Positions 28,647 through 38,846 of a DNA stretch of 64,000 nt are shown piece by piece (within the stretch, counting starts at the first letter, position 1; the number at the start of each line of letters is the position of its first letter). The notes under the pieces were generated by a model that was given only the letters and a program-made list of their open reading frames with translations, was not told the origin of the DNA and made no database searches. Origin of the DNA: an uncultured Bacteroidota bacterium. GTDB taxonomy: Bacteria > Bacteroidota > Bacteroidia > Flavobacteriales > Flavobacteriaceae. Location: contig CABYFY010000007.1 in NCBI GenBank assembly GCA_902518355.1, positions 20,419-84,418 on the forward strand, given 5' to 3'. Made by a program: the position numbers and the translations under genes.

Positions 28647-30044
28647 ATGAAAAAATTTTACTCTCTATTCTTAACTACTTTGTTAGTTTTTGGGCTTAAT
28701 ACATTACAAGCTCAAGATAAGAATAACCCATGGCAATTTAGCTTTGGTGCAAATGCTATCGACGTAGAAGCTGATACCAATACACAGTTTACTGAATTCT
28801 TCGATGTTGACGAAAATTGGAATATTGCTCAGTCACCTATCTCAATGTTTACAGTTTCTAAATACATTGGTGATAACTTATCATTCGGAGTTGGTGCCTC
28901 TTTCAATAGTATCAGTAAATATGCAACAGGTCTTGAGTTATCTGAAACAACAAATGATTATTTCAATGTTGATATGATGTTAAAATATGACCTATCTGAT
29001 GCGCTACCAATTAGAGTTTTAGGAATGGACTTCGAACCTTTTGTTGGTGTTGGACCAGGATGGACTTGGTTTGATGAGCAAGATGGTTTAGTAGGAAATC
29101 TTTCTGTTGGAGTTAACCACTGGTTTAACGATGTATTTGGTTTTACGTTAATGGCTGATTACAAGCATAATATGGATGACTTACAAAGATGGAGTACACC
29201 TGTCCTGGACGAAGGTGGTACAATGAGATGGTCAGCAATGCTTTCTGTTAAGTTTGGTGGAACTGATACTGATGGTGATGGGATTTATGATGCTTATGAT
29301 GAGTGCCCAGAAGTTCCTGGTTTAGAAGAATTTAACGGATGTCCTGATACTGATGGTGATGGAATTCAAGACAGTGAAGATGACTGTCCAATGGTAGCTG
29401 GATTAGCTGAATTTAACGGCTGTCCTGATACTGATGGTGACGGAATTTCAGATAATAAGGACAGATGTCCTGAGGTTGCTGGTTTAGAAAGTATGGGTGG
29501 TTGTCCTGATACCGATGGTGACGGTATTGCTGATGGTCAAGATGCTTGTCCTAAAGTTGCAGGCCCTAGAGGAAACAGAGGTTGTCCTTGGCCAGATACC
29601 GATGGTGATAGCGTTGTAGATAAAGACGATAACTGTCCAGAAGTTCCAGGAACGGTTGCTAATGATGGATGTCCAGAAGGCCCAACAGCTGAAGATATGG
29701 CTAAAATCACTGAGCTTTCAAGAGGAATTCAGTTTGCATTTGGTGCTACAACATTCACTGAAGGTACACCTCCAGTTCTTGATGCGATTGTTTCAATTAT
29801 CCTTAAGTATCCTACAGCTAGCTTTAGTGTAGAAGGACATACTGATAGTATTGGAACAAAAGGATTTAACCAATCTCTTTCAGAAGGAAGAGCTGCTGCA
29901 GTAGTAAATTATTTATCAGGAAGAAATGTTTCTGCTGATAGATTAAGTGCTGTTGGTTTTGGTGAAAATAATCCAATTGATACAAATGTTAATTCTGCTG
30001 GTAGAGCAAATAACAGAAGAGTTGAAATCTTATTTGTGAAATAA
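28647..30044 (+). CDS. OmpA-family outer-membrane protein with TSP3 repeats
   Basis: A 465-residue protein: signal peptide (about 1-23, LQAQ), a barrel domain at about 24-204, five thrombospondin type 3 calcium-binding repeats at about 207-342 (each DTDGDGI...D..D.CP...G), and an OmpA peptidoglycan-binding domain at about 355-465 with [25 protein letters not shown] and NNRRVEI. It anchors the outer membrane to the cell wall. Codons are noticeably less AT-biased than in neighbours, as expected for high expression. A strong hairpin terminator follows. Confidence 0.93.
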   Translation: MKKFYSLFLTTLLVFGLNTLQAQDKNNPWQFSFGANAIDVEADTNTQFTEFFDVDENWNIAQSPISMFTVSKYIGDNLSFGVGASFNSISKYATGLELSETTNDYFNVDMMLKYDLSDALPIRVLGMDFEPFVGVGPGWTWFDEQDGLVGNLSVGVNHWFNDVFGFTLMADYKHNMDDLQRWSTPVLDEGGTMRWSAMLSVKFGGTDTDGDGIYDAYDECPEVPGLEEFNGCPDTDGDGIQDSEDDCPMVAGLAEFNGCPDTDGDGISDNKDRCPEVAGLESMGGCPDTDGDGIADGQDACPKVAGPRGNRGCPWPDTDGDSVVDKDDNCPEVPGTVANDGCPEGPTAEDMAKITELSRGIQFAFGATTFTEGTPPVLDAIVSIILKYPTASFSVEGHTDSIGTKGFNQSLSEGRAAAVVNYLSGRNVSADRLSAVGFGENNPIDTNVNSAGRANNRRVEILFVK

Positions 30045-30070
30045 AGATTTAAACACATATACTATATTAG

Positions 30071-30107
30071 AAAACGCTTCGCTAAATGCGAGGCGTTTTC
30101 TATTTTT
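30071..30107 (+). terminator. Strong rho-independent terminator after the OmpA-family gene
   Basis: AAAACGCTTCGC-taaat-GCGAGGCGTTTT is a 12-bp stem with one G-T pair, followed by CTATTTTT. The ORF-track start of the next gene (ATG at 30086) falls inside this hairpin, which argues for the later ATG at 30113. Confidence 0.9.
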
Positions 30108-30112
30108 ATAGG

Positions 30113-32838
30113 ATGCATGGATTTGTTAAAGAGGTCATAAATAAGATAATTGTCAGTGATGGCACTGATATATCGAAAGTAATAATAATATTACCAAATA
30201 AAAGATCTCGAATTTTTCTAAAACAAGAGATCAGCAGTATTGTAAAAAAAACAATCTTCTCTCCCATTATTTATGACATTGAAAGTTTCATGTCGATAGT
30301 TTCAGGATTAGATAAAATTTCTGACTCCGAGATATTATTTGAATTTTACAATATTTACCTAAATCAGACTAAAAAAGAGGAACAACAAACCTTTGAAGAA
30401 TTTATCTCTTGGGCTAAAACTTTGTTGAAAGATTTCAGTGAAGTTGACAGAGAATTATGTGATACTGATTCATTATTTGATTACTTAAAAGCTTTTAAAG
30501 ACTTAACTCATTGGTCTAACTATGAAGAGGAAACTGACTTAATCAAAAATTACAAAGAATTTTGGGGAAAAATAAAAGCATATCATAATGAACTTAAAAC
30601 TAGACTATTTGATATTGGCAAGGGGTATCAAGGTTTAGTTTATAGAGAAGCTTGTGAGCAAATTCTAAATTATACAGAAAATAAAAAAAATGTAAAACAT
30701 ATTTTTATAGGCTTTAACGCTCTAAGTAAATCAGAATCAGAGGTAATCCAAGAAATAGTTAATAGTCATGGTGAAATATATTGGGATATTGACAAGTCAT
30801 TACTAAACTCTGATTATAATAATGCTTCATTATTTATAGAATCTTACCTAAAAGAATGGCCGTACTACAAAAAAAATAATATTGAAATAGTTGCAAATGA
30901 ATATAAGAAAGAAAAAAACATTCAAGCAATTGGCACACCCAAAAATATAGGGCAAGTAAAATACGTTGGTGAATTATTGCAATCAATGAGTAATGATGAA
31001 ATAAATAACACAGCTGTCGTATTAGGGGATGAAAAATTACTAATTCCCTTATTAAATTCTATCCCAAGAAATGTGAAAAATATAAATGTTACGATGGGCT
31101 ACCCACTGAAAAATTCAAATATATATTCTTTCTTTTATTTGTTATTAAGTATACATACTAAAAGTCAAAATAGCTTTTATTATAAAAGTGTAATTTCTTT
31201 AGTTTCTCATGAACTTATCAGTCCAGTTTTAAATAAGGGAATTGATTTAAGAAAAAAAATCAAAGATGAGAATCTTATTTATCTGTCAATAAAAGATATT
31301 ATAGATCTTGATAAAGAAAATCACAAAATTTATAAGCTTCTATTTTCTAAGTGGAACAATGCTAATAATGGTATAAGTTCATGTATTAAGTTGATTGATT
31401 TTATAAAAAAACATTACTCTAAAAATCCACAAAATGATTTTATAAATCTTGAACTATTATATCACATCAATAAAATATTTTTACAAATTAAGGTTTCCTG
31501 TGAAAACTTAGATTATTTAAAAAATATTAATTCTCTAAAAATATTATTTAAGGAATTATGTGAAATGAGTACATCCCCTTTTAGCGGAGAACCAATAAAA
31601 GGTCTTCAGATAATGGGAATGCTGGAAACTAGATTATTAAACTATAAAAATATAATAGTAACGTCTGTAAATGAGGGTATTCTCCCAGTTGGAAATAGTA
31701 ATAGTAGCTATATACCGTTTGAAATAAAAAAAGCTAATCAGCTTCAAACCTTTAAAGAAAAAGATGCTGTATTTGCTTATCATTTTTACAGATTAATCAA
31801 AAGAGCTCAAAATATTTGGTTAATCTATAATACAGAGCCCGATGCAATGAATAATGGTGAAGAAAGTAGGTTTATCAAGCAAATTGAAGTTGAGGGAATC
31901 CACTCTGTGGATAAAAATCTACTAATTTCTAAAACACCTGTGAATCAAAATATGGAGCCTTTTTATAAAAAAACAAAATTGGTTGAAGAAAAATTAAATG
32001 CCATTGTAAAAAACGGTGTAAGTGCATCAATGTTATGCCTATACGCAATGGATCAGATCAAATTTTTTGAAACTTATGTGCTAGGCCTAAGGGAAGAAAT
32101 TATAGAGGAAACAATAGCATCAAGCACAATTGGAAATATTGTACACGATTCATTAGAGTTGATTTATAAAGACTATGTCGGAAAAAGACTTAAAATCGGA
32201 GATTTTAAAAAAATGGAAGAGAAAATAAATACAATAGTTCAAAATATAATCAGAAATTACGTGCGTGAGGAAAACATATATATAGGCAAAAACATAATAA
32301 TTGTTGAGACAGTTAAAGAATACGTAAAAAAAGTAATTGAGCTAGATCAGAAAACGATTGAAAGAGGAAATGGGTTAAAAATAATAGCTGTGGAAAGAGA
32401 ATTTGAGAATGAAATAAAAGATAAAGGGAAAAAATCGTAACATTTATATTTTTCACATTTCTTGGGATAGAATTTAAAATTAGAGGAAAGATTGATAGAA
32501 TTGATGAGTTAAATGGTGAAGTAAGAGTAATAGACTATAAGAGCGGAAAAAAACTTAGACAGAGAAATATAACAATCAAGGATAGTGAAGAATTAACAAA
32601 AGAAAAGGGTATTTATAACTTACAGTTATTAGTATATATGTTGGGGATAAAGGAGGAATTCAAAGAGAAAACAATCAAAAGTGGTATAATCAATTTAAAA
32701 AATATAAGTGAGGGTGTACTTGAAGGGGTATTCAATAGAAAAACAGTTTTAAATAATAATGAGATGGAAAATTATAAAAACGAAATAATCACGATTATAG
32801 CAAATATCCTTGATAAGAGTAAATTGTTTAAAAATTAA
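30113..32838 (+). pseudogene. addB: AddB-like PD-(D/E)XK nuclease, interrupted by a frameshift
   Basis: The first frame (30113-32440) encodes about 775 residues of an AddB-like protein: a helicase-like N-terminus (VIIILPNKRSRIFLKQEI) and NEGILPVGNSNSSYIPFEIKK. It stops after KDKGKK in the run GGGAAAAAATCG. The adjacent -1 frame then continues with GIEFKIRGKIDRIDELNGEVRVIDYKSGKK and YNLQLLVYM, the nuclease motifs (D, D-x-K, Q-motif), to 32838. Together they give about 907 residues, a normal AddB length. One extra A in the run would restore the frame. This may be a real mutation, an assembly error or a slippage site. I start at 30113 because 30086 is inside a terminator. Confidence 0.85.
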
Positions 32839-32967
32839 TTTTTTTCTTGCTATAAAATGCTTGAATTAAATTCAAAATTTTTATTATAAAATATTTTATT
32901 ATATATTTAAATACTCTTTTAAGATAGAAATTAATAATAATATTAATGAAAAATTTTATGTAAAGTT

Positions 32968-34353
32968 ATGAACATTAAAATAACAAAATCTTCATATAAA
33001 ACGAAAGAAAATAAAAGAGCAATAATTTACGACTGTAGTGCAAAAAATTATCGGAAAAAAATTAATACTGGTGTCTTTGTTGAAGATGATCAGTTTGAAA
33101 ACCCTGCAATTCCAAGTTCAATTTCATTAAACATCACTATAAAAAAATTAAGGAATAAAAAAAAAGATGCTCTTATCAAGTATTATGAAAACAATTGGTC
33201 AACTAGTGAATTAGAGAGCTATTTGAAGAAGGGGATTGATATTTACTCTGTTGAAGAATATGTTAAAACTGATTTTATTAAGAATAAAAGCCTCATAACT
33301 GCGAATGATTATTTAAATGTTGTGAAAGTATTTAAAAAACATCTTAAAAAAGCGAATATTCACTTTAATGATATACTAGATGAAAATACAATTTTTGAAT
33401 TTAAATATAATGCAGAAAAGAAGGGGTTAAAAACATCATCAATTAATTCTTACATAAAAAAAATGGCAGTGATTATGAATAGGGCGCATAAAGATAATCT
33501 AATCAATAAAAAATTTTTGATTCCTAGGCTAATGATAGAAAAGAGACAAAAATCAATTACGTCAAAATCATTTAACAAAGAAAAATTCATTAAAGCAGTA
33601 AATAATTCTGAGGATTTGTATCAAATACAATCCTTATCGTTATTCTTAATGCTTGTTATCTGCGGGGGTATGACTCCTTCAAACCTTGTAAATTACAAAG
33701 TCATAAAAAATAAAAAGCAAAAAGATTTAGTTAGTTCAATCTTATATGATGAAAACAGCATTATTTTAAAGTATAGAAGATCTAATAAGGGTGAGGCAAA
33801 AAAATACATCAAACTATGTCATGTTAAAATAAAAATTATTGAATTAGTTAAAATATTATTTTACATAACTCACCAAAAAAAATACCCTTTTATTATATCA
33901 CCCTACTCTAATTATTATTCCATATTTGATTTTGATATTAATAAGCATCATAATCTATACAGGAACTTTTGGAACTTTTATCAAATAAAGATCAAGGAAA
34001 ACTATGACTTAAAGTTTAGTGACGCCAAAAATATTTATAATGAAAAAATGAACGAGATTGAAATGAACAGAAAAATCAGTGATATTCTATTTTCTAGAGT
34101 AAATGAAGCTGAGATAATTAGTTTTCGGAAAACAAATAATTTACAGCAAAGTATCGAGAAATATGAAAATGAAATTGTAAATAGTTTTGCGGCCAGCGAA
34201 CTAATACAAGTAATCAAAAATAAATTAATTTTTTTAGGCGTTGACTTAACTAAAATTTCATTGAACAATATCAAAACTCCAATGGCATTTTCTGATTTTA
34301 TCCAAACAATTAGTAAGTATCGTATAGGGTTAAAAAATTCAGGCTTTCTTTAA
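32968..34353 (+). CDS. Degenerate tyrosine-recombinase-like protein
   Basis: A 461-residue lysine-rich protein laid out like Bacteroidetes phage-type integrases: an Arm DNA-binding N-terminus (KNYRKKINTGVFVEDDQFE), a SAM-like core-binding domain (about 90-190) and a C-terminal part. The first catalytic motif, usually TGMRxSDL, reads CGGMTPSNLVNYK, so the catalytic arginine is Thr. I find no H-x-x-R-H box and no convincing terminal Tyr. It therefore probably cannot recombine DNA, although it may still bind it. It follows the broken addB and a very AT-rich 130-bp gap. No att repeats were seen nearby. Confidence 0.55.
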   Translation: MNIKITKSSYKTKENKRAIIYDCSAKNYRKKINTGVFVEDDQFENPAIPSSISLNITIKKLRNKKKDALIKYYENNWSTSELESYLKKGIDIYSVEEYVKTDFIKNKSLITANDYLNVVKVFKKHLKKANIHFNDILDENTIFEFKYNAEKKGLKTSSINSYIKKMAVIMNRAHKDNLINKKFLIPRLMIEKRQKSITSKSFNKEKFIKAVNNSEDLYQIQSLSLFLMLVICGGMTPSNLVNYKVIKNKKQKDLVSSILYDENSIILKYRRSNKGEAKKYIKLCHVKIKIIELVKILFYITHQKKYPFIISPYSNYYSIFDFDINKHHNLYRNFWNFYQIKIKENYDLKFSDAKNIYNEKMNEIEMNRKISDILFSRVNEAEIISFRKTNNLQQSIEKYENEIVNSFAASELIQVIKNKLIFLGVDLTKISLNNIKTPMAFSDFIQTISKYRIGLKNSGFL

Positions 34354-34499
34354 ATGAGTTTATCGAAATAGCACTGAAAGAGTGAAAATTTGAAATATAA
34401 CAGCTTTTATAATATTCATATAGTTAACAAATTATGAATTCTAAATTTTAAAGAAAAATGAATAATTTATAATTTTAAGTTTCATGTTAATTTCATCTT

Positions 34500-35405
34500 T
34501 TGAAAAAGATTTCGATTGTAATCTTAATAGCTCTTAATTTAAACACCTTTTCACAGGAGAAGATAGCTGATTCAACGAAAGTCAACGGTTGGCAAAAATC
34601 ATGTAAAACCAGTTTTTTAATCAATCAAACAGCTTTTAGTAACTGGGTTTCTGGTGGTGAAAATAGCGTTGCAGGCACACTCTCTGTTGATTATAATCTG
34701 AATTATTATAAAAATGGATGGTCATGGGATACGAAAATGATTGGTTCCTTTGGAGTAAATAAGAATAGTGATAGTAAATTTTTTAAAAAAATAGATGACA
34801 GGATAGAAATAAACTCTGTTATGGGGAAAAAGTTTATTGAAAAATTTAGCTTTTCAAGCTTTTTGAACTTTAAAACACAATTTGCAAAGGGCTTTAAATA
34901 CTCAACAAATGAAGATGGGAATGAAATCAGAACAGAAAAAACAAGAATATTCTCACCAGCATATATTCAGTTGGGAGTTGGTATTTATTGGAAGGAAAGT
35001 AATTCTCTTTGGGTAAATTTTGCGCCAGTAACCGGAAGATTAATTTTAGCAAGTAAGAAATTCACCAATGATTTAAATGAAGGTGAAGAATATTTTGGTA
35101 TTCCTAGGGGGCAAAATTCAAGGTTTGAACTTGGTGCATCAATTAGTGCCTTCTACAAATTTGAGCTAGTCGAAAATATAATGTTGGAACAAAGAGTTAA
35201 TCTCTATTCTGACTACTTATACAAAGCAGATAATATCGATGTTGACTATACTCTCTCAGCTTTCATGAAAATTAATGATTACTTGTCTACAACTCTGATT
35301 ATACAATGTATTTACGATGATAATGCTATAAAAAAGATACAGCTTAGAGAAGTGTTTGGACTTGCATTTGTAATTGATATAATGGAAATCCCAAATATAA
35401 TCTGA
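34500..35405 (+). CDS. DUF3078 outer-membrane-type protein
   Basis: A 301-residue secreted protein with a signal peptide (MKKISIVILIALNLNTFSQ). GWQKSCKTSFLINQTAFSNWVSGGENS is the hallmark of DUF3078, a Bacteroidetes family of probable beta-barrels; the rest alternates strands in a porin-like manner. The start codon is TTG, giving a normal signal peptide; no ATG fits. Function is unknown. The stop directly abuts the convergent BI-1 gene. Confidence 0.83.
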   Translation: MKKISIVILIALNLNTFSQEKIADSTKVNGWQKSCKTSFLINQTAFSNWVSGGENSVAGTLSVDYNLNYYKNGWSWDTKMIGSFGVNKNSDSKFFKKIDDRIEINSVMGKKFIEKFSFSSFLNFKTQFAKGFKYSTNEDGNEIRTEKTRIFSPAYIQLGVGIYWKESNSLWVNFAPVTGRLILASKKFTNDLNEGEEYFGIPRGQNSRFELGASISAFYKFELVENIMLEQRVNLYSDYLYKADNIDVDYTLSAFMKINDYLSTTLIIQCIYDDNAIKKIQLREVFGLAFVIDIMEIPNII

Positions 35406-36158
35406 TTACCTGTTTCTAAGTTTAGCAATTAACCTTAATATCTCAAAATATAACCATATTAAAGTTACAAGTAAACCAAAAGCACCATACCACTCCATGT
35501 ATTTAGGAGCCCCCTTTTCCGCTCCTTCTTCAATAAAGTCAAAGTCAATAACAAGACTAAATGCACCAATTGCAACTACAAAAACTGAAAATCCAATACT
35601 AGCAAGAGATGAATTTCTAGGATCTAATATAGAAAGGCCTGTTCCAAAAAGCCCCATAAAGAAGCCAATGACATATATTAAAAATATTGCCATAATGGAA
35701 GAAAAAATAGCCAATTTGAAGTTTTCAGAGGGCTTTATTATTTTTGACCTGTAAGCAAATAACATTGAAAATAATACAAGAATTGTCAATAAAACTGCCT
35801 GTAATACAATTCCTTCATACTGAGAATTATAGAAGTATGAAATACCCCCAACCACAAAACCCTGTGAGATAGAATACAGAGGTACAATGAATGGGGCCCA
35901 AGATTTTTTGAAAATTAATGTAAAAAATAAGAATAAACCTATAAATATTCCTAATGCCATCAAAGTTAAGTTTGCCTGCGAATAACTGTAATAACCAGAA
36001 ATTACTAACATACACAAAGCTAATGCTGTTTTATCTACAGTACCTCTGATTGTCATAGTACTATCTAGGTGTAAGGAGTCTTTTTTAATCACATTCTTAA
36101 ATGTGTTGGAATTCAATGCAGGATTAGATGTTCTATAAGACAAGTGTTTATTAATCAT
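35406..36158 (-). CDS. Bax inhibitor-1/YccA family membrane protein
   Basis: A 250-residue integral membrane protein with about seven hydrophobic helices after a 45-residue soluble N-terminus (SYRTSNPALNSNTF is characteristic of this subfamily). The Bax inhibitor-1 pattern is visible in VPLYSISQGFVVGGISYFYN and in the acidic C-terminal segment FDFIEEGAEKGAPKYMEWYGAFGLLVTLIWLYFEILRL. Family members are pH-sensitive calcium leak channels or protease modulators; the role here is unknown. Confidence 0.88.
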   Translation of the reverse strand: MINKHLSYRTSNPALNSNTFKNVIKKDSLHLDSTMTIRGTVDKTALALCMLVISGYYSYSQANLTLMALGIFIGLFLFFTLIFKKSWAPFIVPLYSISQGFVVGGISYFYNSQYEGIVLQAVLLTILVLFSMLFAYRSKIIKPSENFKLAIFSSIMAIFLIYVIGFFMGLFGTGLSILDPRNSSLASIGFSVFVVAIGAFSLVIDFDFIEEGAEKGAPKYMEWYGAFGLLVTLIWLYFEILRLIAKLRNR

Positions 36159-36288
36159 TATTTAGCTAATTTTTAGTCAAATTTAATGAATTTCATGATT
36201 TTTTCTTAAGTCATTGTAAACCATGAATTAAAAGATATGAATTTGATAAAAAAAGGCCTTTAAAATTGCTGATATCGCAAAAAAAAAG

Positions 36289-36316
36289 TTGTTTTTTAAA
36301 TAATTTCGTATATTTG
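36289..36316 (+). promoter_or_regulatory. Good flavobacterial promoter for the outer-membrane protein gene
   Basis: TTG (36289-36291) and TATATTTG (36309-36316) are separated by 17 bp and lie 28 bp upstream of the ATG at 36345. This matches the -33/-7 consensus of Bacteroidetes (TTTG and TAnnTTTG) better than any other site I found in the window. Confidence 0.65.
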
Positions 36317-36344
36317 CCTCATATTAACTAAAAATTGATTTAAA

Positions 36345-36905
36345 ATGAAAAAATTATTACTTTTTATTACAGTATTATTTTTCGGAATTTCTACTATTAA
36401 TGCACAAGACGCTAGCTACGGTTACGAAGCTGGTGACTGGTTACTTGGTGGTGGAGTAACATTCGGATCTATGGACATGGGCGGTGTTGAAACTAAAATG
36501 AACACTATTGCTCCTCAGGTTGGATATTTCTTAAATGAAAATTCAGCTCTTGGTCTTAATTTAGGTCTTATGAGTACAGATGTTGACGGGACTAAGGTTT
36601 CTAACACTGATTTTGGTTTAGCTTACTATAACTTCTTTATGGATTTAGGAGAAAAAACTAAAGTATGGTGGGCTGCAGGATTCGGTACATCTAGTGGTGA
36701 TAGTTTTCCTGATGCTCAAACTAGATTAGGAGCTGGTATAGGTATGAACTACTTTATGAGTGAAAACATCATTGTTAACTTCCAACTAGCAAATATACTT
36801 CAGTATGTTAAGCAGGGAGATGATTCTTCTATGACTTTTGGTTGGGATGGTGAAATCGCTAATATGAGCGCTACTCCAACTCTATCAATTTTCTTTAAAC
36901 TTTAA
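36345..36905 (+). CDS. Small outer-membrane beta-barrel protein
   Basis: A 186-residue protein with a signal peptide (MKKLLLFITVLFFGISTINAQ) and eight or so amphipathic strands ending in phenylalanine (LSIFFKL), the usual barrel assembly signal. GYEAGDWLLGGGVTFGSMDMG and GYFLNENSALGLNLGLMS are typical of the OMP_b-brl family. A clear promoter and a strong terminator make it a single-gene transcript. Codon use suggests high expression. Confidence 0.88.
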   Translation: MKKLLLFITVLFFGISTINAQDASYGYEAGDWLLGGGVTFGSMDMGGVETKMNTIAPQVGYFLNENSALGLNLGLMSTDVDGTKVSNTDFGLAYYNFFMDLGEKTKVWWAAGFGTSSGDSFPDAQTRLGAGIGMNYFMSENIIVNFQLANILQYVKQGDDSSMTFGWDGEIANMSATPTLSIFFKL

Positions 36906-36930
36906 TAAAAAGAAAAATTGAAATAATTTA

Positions 36931-36957
36931 AAAAACCGCCCAATGGGCGGTTTTTTT
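36931..36957. terminator. Bidirectional rho-independent terminator
   Basis: AAAAACCGCCC-aat-GGGCGGTTTTT is an 11-bp perfect stem with A and T tracts on both sides. It ends the outer-membrane gene and also the convergent GH92 remnant, whose stop codon overlaps its T-tract. Confidence 0.93.
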
Positions 36958-37489
36958 ATTTATCGTTAGTCATAGAGTATGGAACACTTGATTCATCTGA
37001 TCCCCAATCTGAGGGCATACTCTGCATACTAAAATCTATTTTAGGTCCCTTCGTTAATTCAGCTCTTATATTATATTTTTTAAGTAAAACATTATAATAT
37101 CCTGGTGAAACATATTCGTCAGTTTTTGAATATTTTGAAGCATATCCATTTTCATAATCATTGAACCCAGGTGTTAATAAAACATCTCCTGTTGCGGGCA
37201 TTAACAGGATTTCACCTAAATCTCCAATTCCTGTACCACTTAGTTTCAAGTGTCCAAACCCCTTAATAATACTATCAGAATAATGATAAGATGATGTCCA
37301 ATCCCAGCCCTTATGAAAATTTGCTGGCCCTACCTGCACTCCACCAAATGGGACATTAGCACCAACAAAAACATGTCCATGCGCGTCTGATCCGATAAAT
37401 GGATCCACATACCTAATTAAATTTTTATCATTAGAGCATGAGCTGAAATATAGTGCTAAAAAAGAATAAATTATAATTCTAATCTTCAT
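36956..37489 (-). pseudogene. GH92 mannosidase remnant with in-frame internal deletion
   Basis: This 177-residue ORF has a lipoprotein signal (SSC, Cys18) and then a clean GH92 N-terminal domain: YVDPFIGSDAHGHVFVGANVPFGGVQVGPANFHKGWDW and LKLSGTGIGDLGEILLMPATG. After IRAELT (about residue 145) it jumps to KGPKIDFSMQSMPSDWGSDESSVPYSM, which corresponds to the extreme C-terminus of GH92 enzymes. About 550-600 residues, including the whole catalytic barrel, are missing. It cannot be an active mannosidase. The junction is near 37051. The start overlaps the upstream hydrolase by 11 bp. Confidence 0.8.
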
Positions 37490-38399
37490 GTAAGAAATCT
37501 ACAATTAAATTAACTAAACTATCATCGATTGAAAGTTCTGGATTTCCATAGGTTTGCATATTTAATAATCTATTTTCTGGTGCCTGCCTAAAGACATGGT
37601 TCATTCCCTGAATAATTTCTATTCTTGATTTTTTAGCAGCGTTATGTAGTAATTGTGCATCTTTTATTTCAATTTGAATATCATTACTGCCCTGGACTAT
37701 TAAAACCGGGATGTCTAATTTTGAAATTTCTTCCTCAGGATCATAAGATGATGCATCAATAAGGTACTTCTGAACAGTCTTATTAAATAAACTATTAAGT
37801 AAAGGGGGGACTGAATCTACAAGCTCTTTATTTTTTAATTTTTCAATTATAGGATCTGACATTGATTTCACATATGGTGGTTGAATTGAAAGCTGTCTTT
37901 GAATAAGGGTCAAATAATCTTCACCAGCACCTGAAATAGATATAAAACTATCAGCAATTAATCTACTTGCAATCATCCCAATCAATGCACCTTCGCTGTG
38001 CCCTATAACAACTATCTGTTTGTATTCTTTTATATCATTGAAATGATTTATAATACTTACTACATCATTAATGTAATCTATAAATTTAATATCATTTCCA
38101 CTTTGAATATTTCCAATACTATTACCTACTCCTCTTTTATCATATCTGTACGAACTAATCCCATTTTCAAAAAGTCCTTCAGCTAACATTTTTAAATAAT
38201 CGCTTTTTAAAGAAGTGTTATTACCATCTCTGTCAGTTGGTCCAGATCCAGAAATAATAATTGATAAAACTGAATTTGACTTAGCTGATTCAAGTAATGT
38301 GCCGTGAATTGAGTGATTGTCAAAGCTATTGATCACATAGTCATTAGAAAACGAATAACTAAAAGTAAATACGCACAAGAGTCCATATAAGTATTTCAT
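37479..38399 (-). CDS. Secreted alpha/beta hydrolase
   Basis: A 306-residue hydrolase with a signal peptide (MKYLYGLLCVFTFSYSFS). The nucleophile elbow is GHSEG, the oxyanion region ISGSGPTDRDGN, and the acid/base residues lie in VQGSNDIQI and GMNHVFR, as in the serine-aminopeptidase-like hydrolase clan. I prefer the ATG at 38399 over 38432, because it makes a proper signal peptide. It is upstream of, and overlaps, the GH92 remnant. The substrate is unknown; an esterase or peptidase role is possible. Confidence 0.83.
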   Translation of the reverse strand: MKYLYGLLCVFTFSYSFSNDYVINSFDNHSIHGTLLESAKSNSVLSIIISGSGPTDRDGNNTSLKSDYLKMLAEGLFENGISSYRYDKRGVGNSIGNIQSGNDIKFIDYINDVVSIINHFNDIKEYKQIVVIGHSEGALIGMIASRLIADSFISISGAGEDYLTLIQRQLSIQPPYVKSMSDPIIEKLKNKELVDSVPPLLNSLFNKTVQKYLIDASSYDPEEEISKLDIPVLIVQGSNDIQIEIKDAQLLHNAAKKSRIEIIQGMNHVFRQAPENRLLNMQTYGNPELSIDDSLVNLIVDFLHED

Positions 38400-38442
38400 T
38401 TTAGTTTGTTTTAAAAATATTTTCGAGAACAAAGAAATGTTC

Positions 38443-38811
38443 TTAACCCATAGTAAAGTACATTATCAATGCAATCATAAATAAAATTGATAATGCAGGA
38501 TAGGACTTTTTTATTGGGTCTTTAACCTTTACATGCATTAATACTGCTGCAATCATAAGTGCAGCTAAGGCAATAAGATTATAAACTAATAATTGCTCTA
38601 TCCAAATACTAACAATAAGCATTATAGCAATTGCTACTTTCATTGTCCCAACAAAATACATTAGCCAAACAGGAAGTCCATATGCTACAAATTCCTCTTT
38701 CATATTTTGTGCATCTCCACCTCTATATTCTGTTGCTTTATTAAATCTAAAAAGCCATACATTTATTAATCCAATTGCAATGGCAAGTTGTAAAATCATT
38801 ATAAGTGTCAT
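38443..38811 (-). CDS. DoxX-like small membrane protein
   Basis: A 122-residue protein with four hydrophobic helices. AIGLINVWLFRFNKATEYRGGDAQNMKEEFVAYGLP and the central GTMKVAIAIMLIVSIW match DoxX-like family members. No catalytic role is known for this subfamily. It starts 35 bp after the SixA gene and may be co-transcribed with it. Confidence 0.75.
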   Translation of the reverse strand: MTLIMILQLAIAIGLINVWLFRFNKATEYRGGDAQNMKEEFVAYGLPVWLMYFVGTMKVAIAIMLIVSIWIEQLLVYNLIALAALMIAAVLMHVKVKDPIKKSYPALSILFMIALIMYFTMG

Positions 38812-38846
38812 AACATAAATATTTGGTTAGCTACCTAAATATAAAA

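Noticed and set aside
30086-30112. Upstream ATG of addB given in the ORF track
   Set aside because: It lies within the loop and stem of the OmpA-family terminator; the ATG at 30113 avoids this.
32638-32838. Separate 66-aa gene
   Set aside because: It is the C-terminal end of addB in the shifted frame; the nuclease motifs upstream of its ATG are in the same frame.
32838-34500. Integrative element around the recombinase-like gene
   Set aside because: No direct repeats, tRNA, cargo genes or second mobility gene were seen, and the recombinase itself looks inactive.
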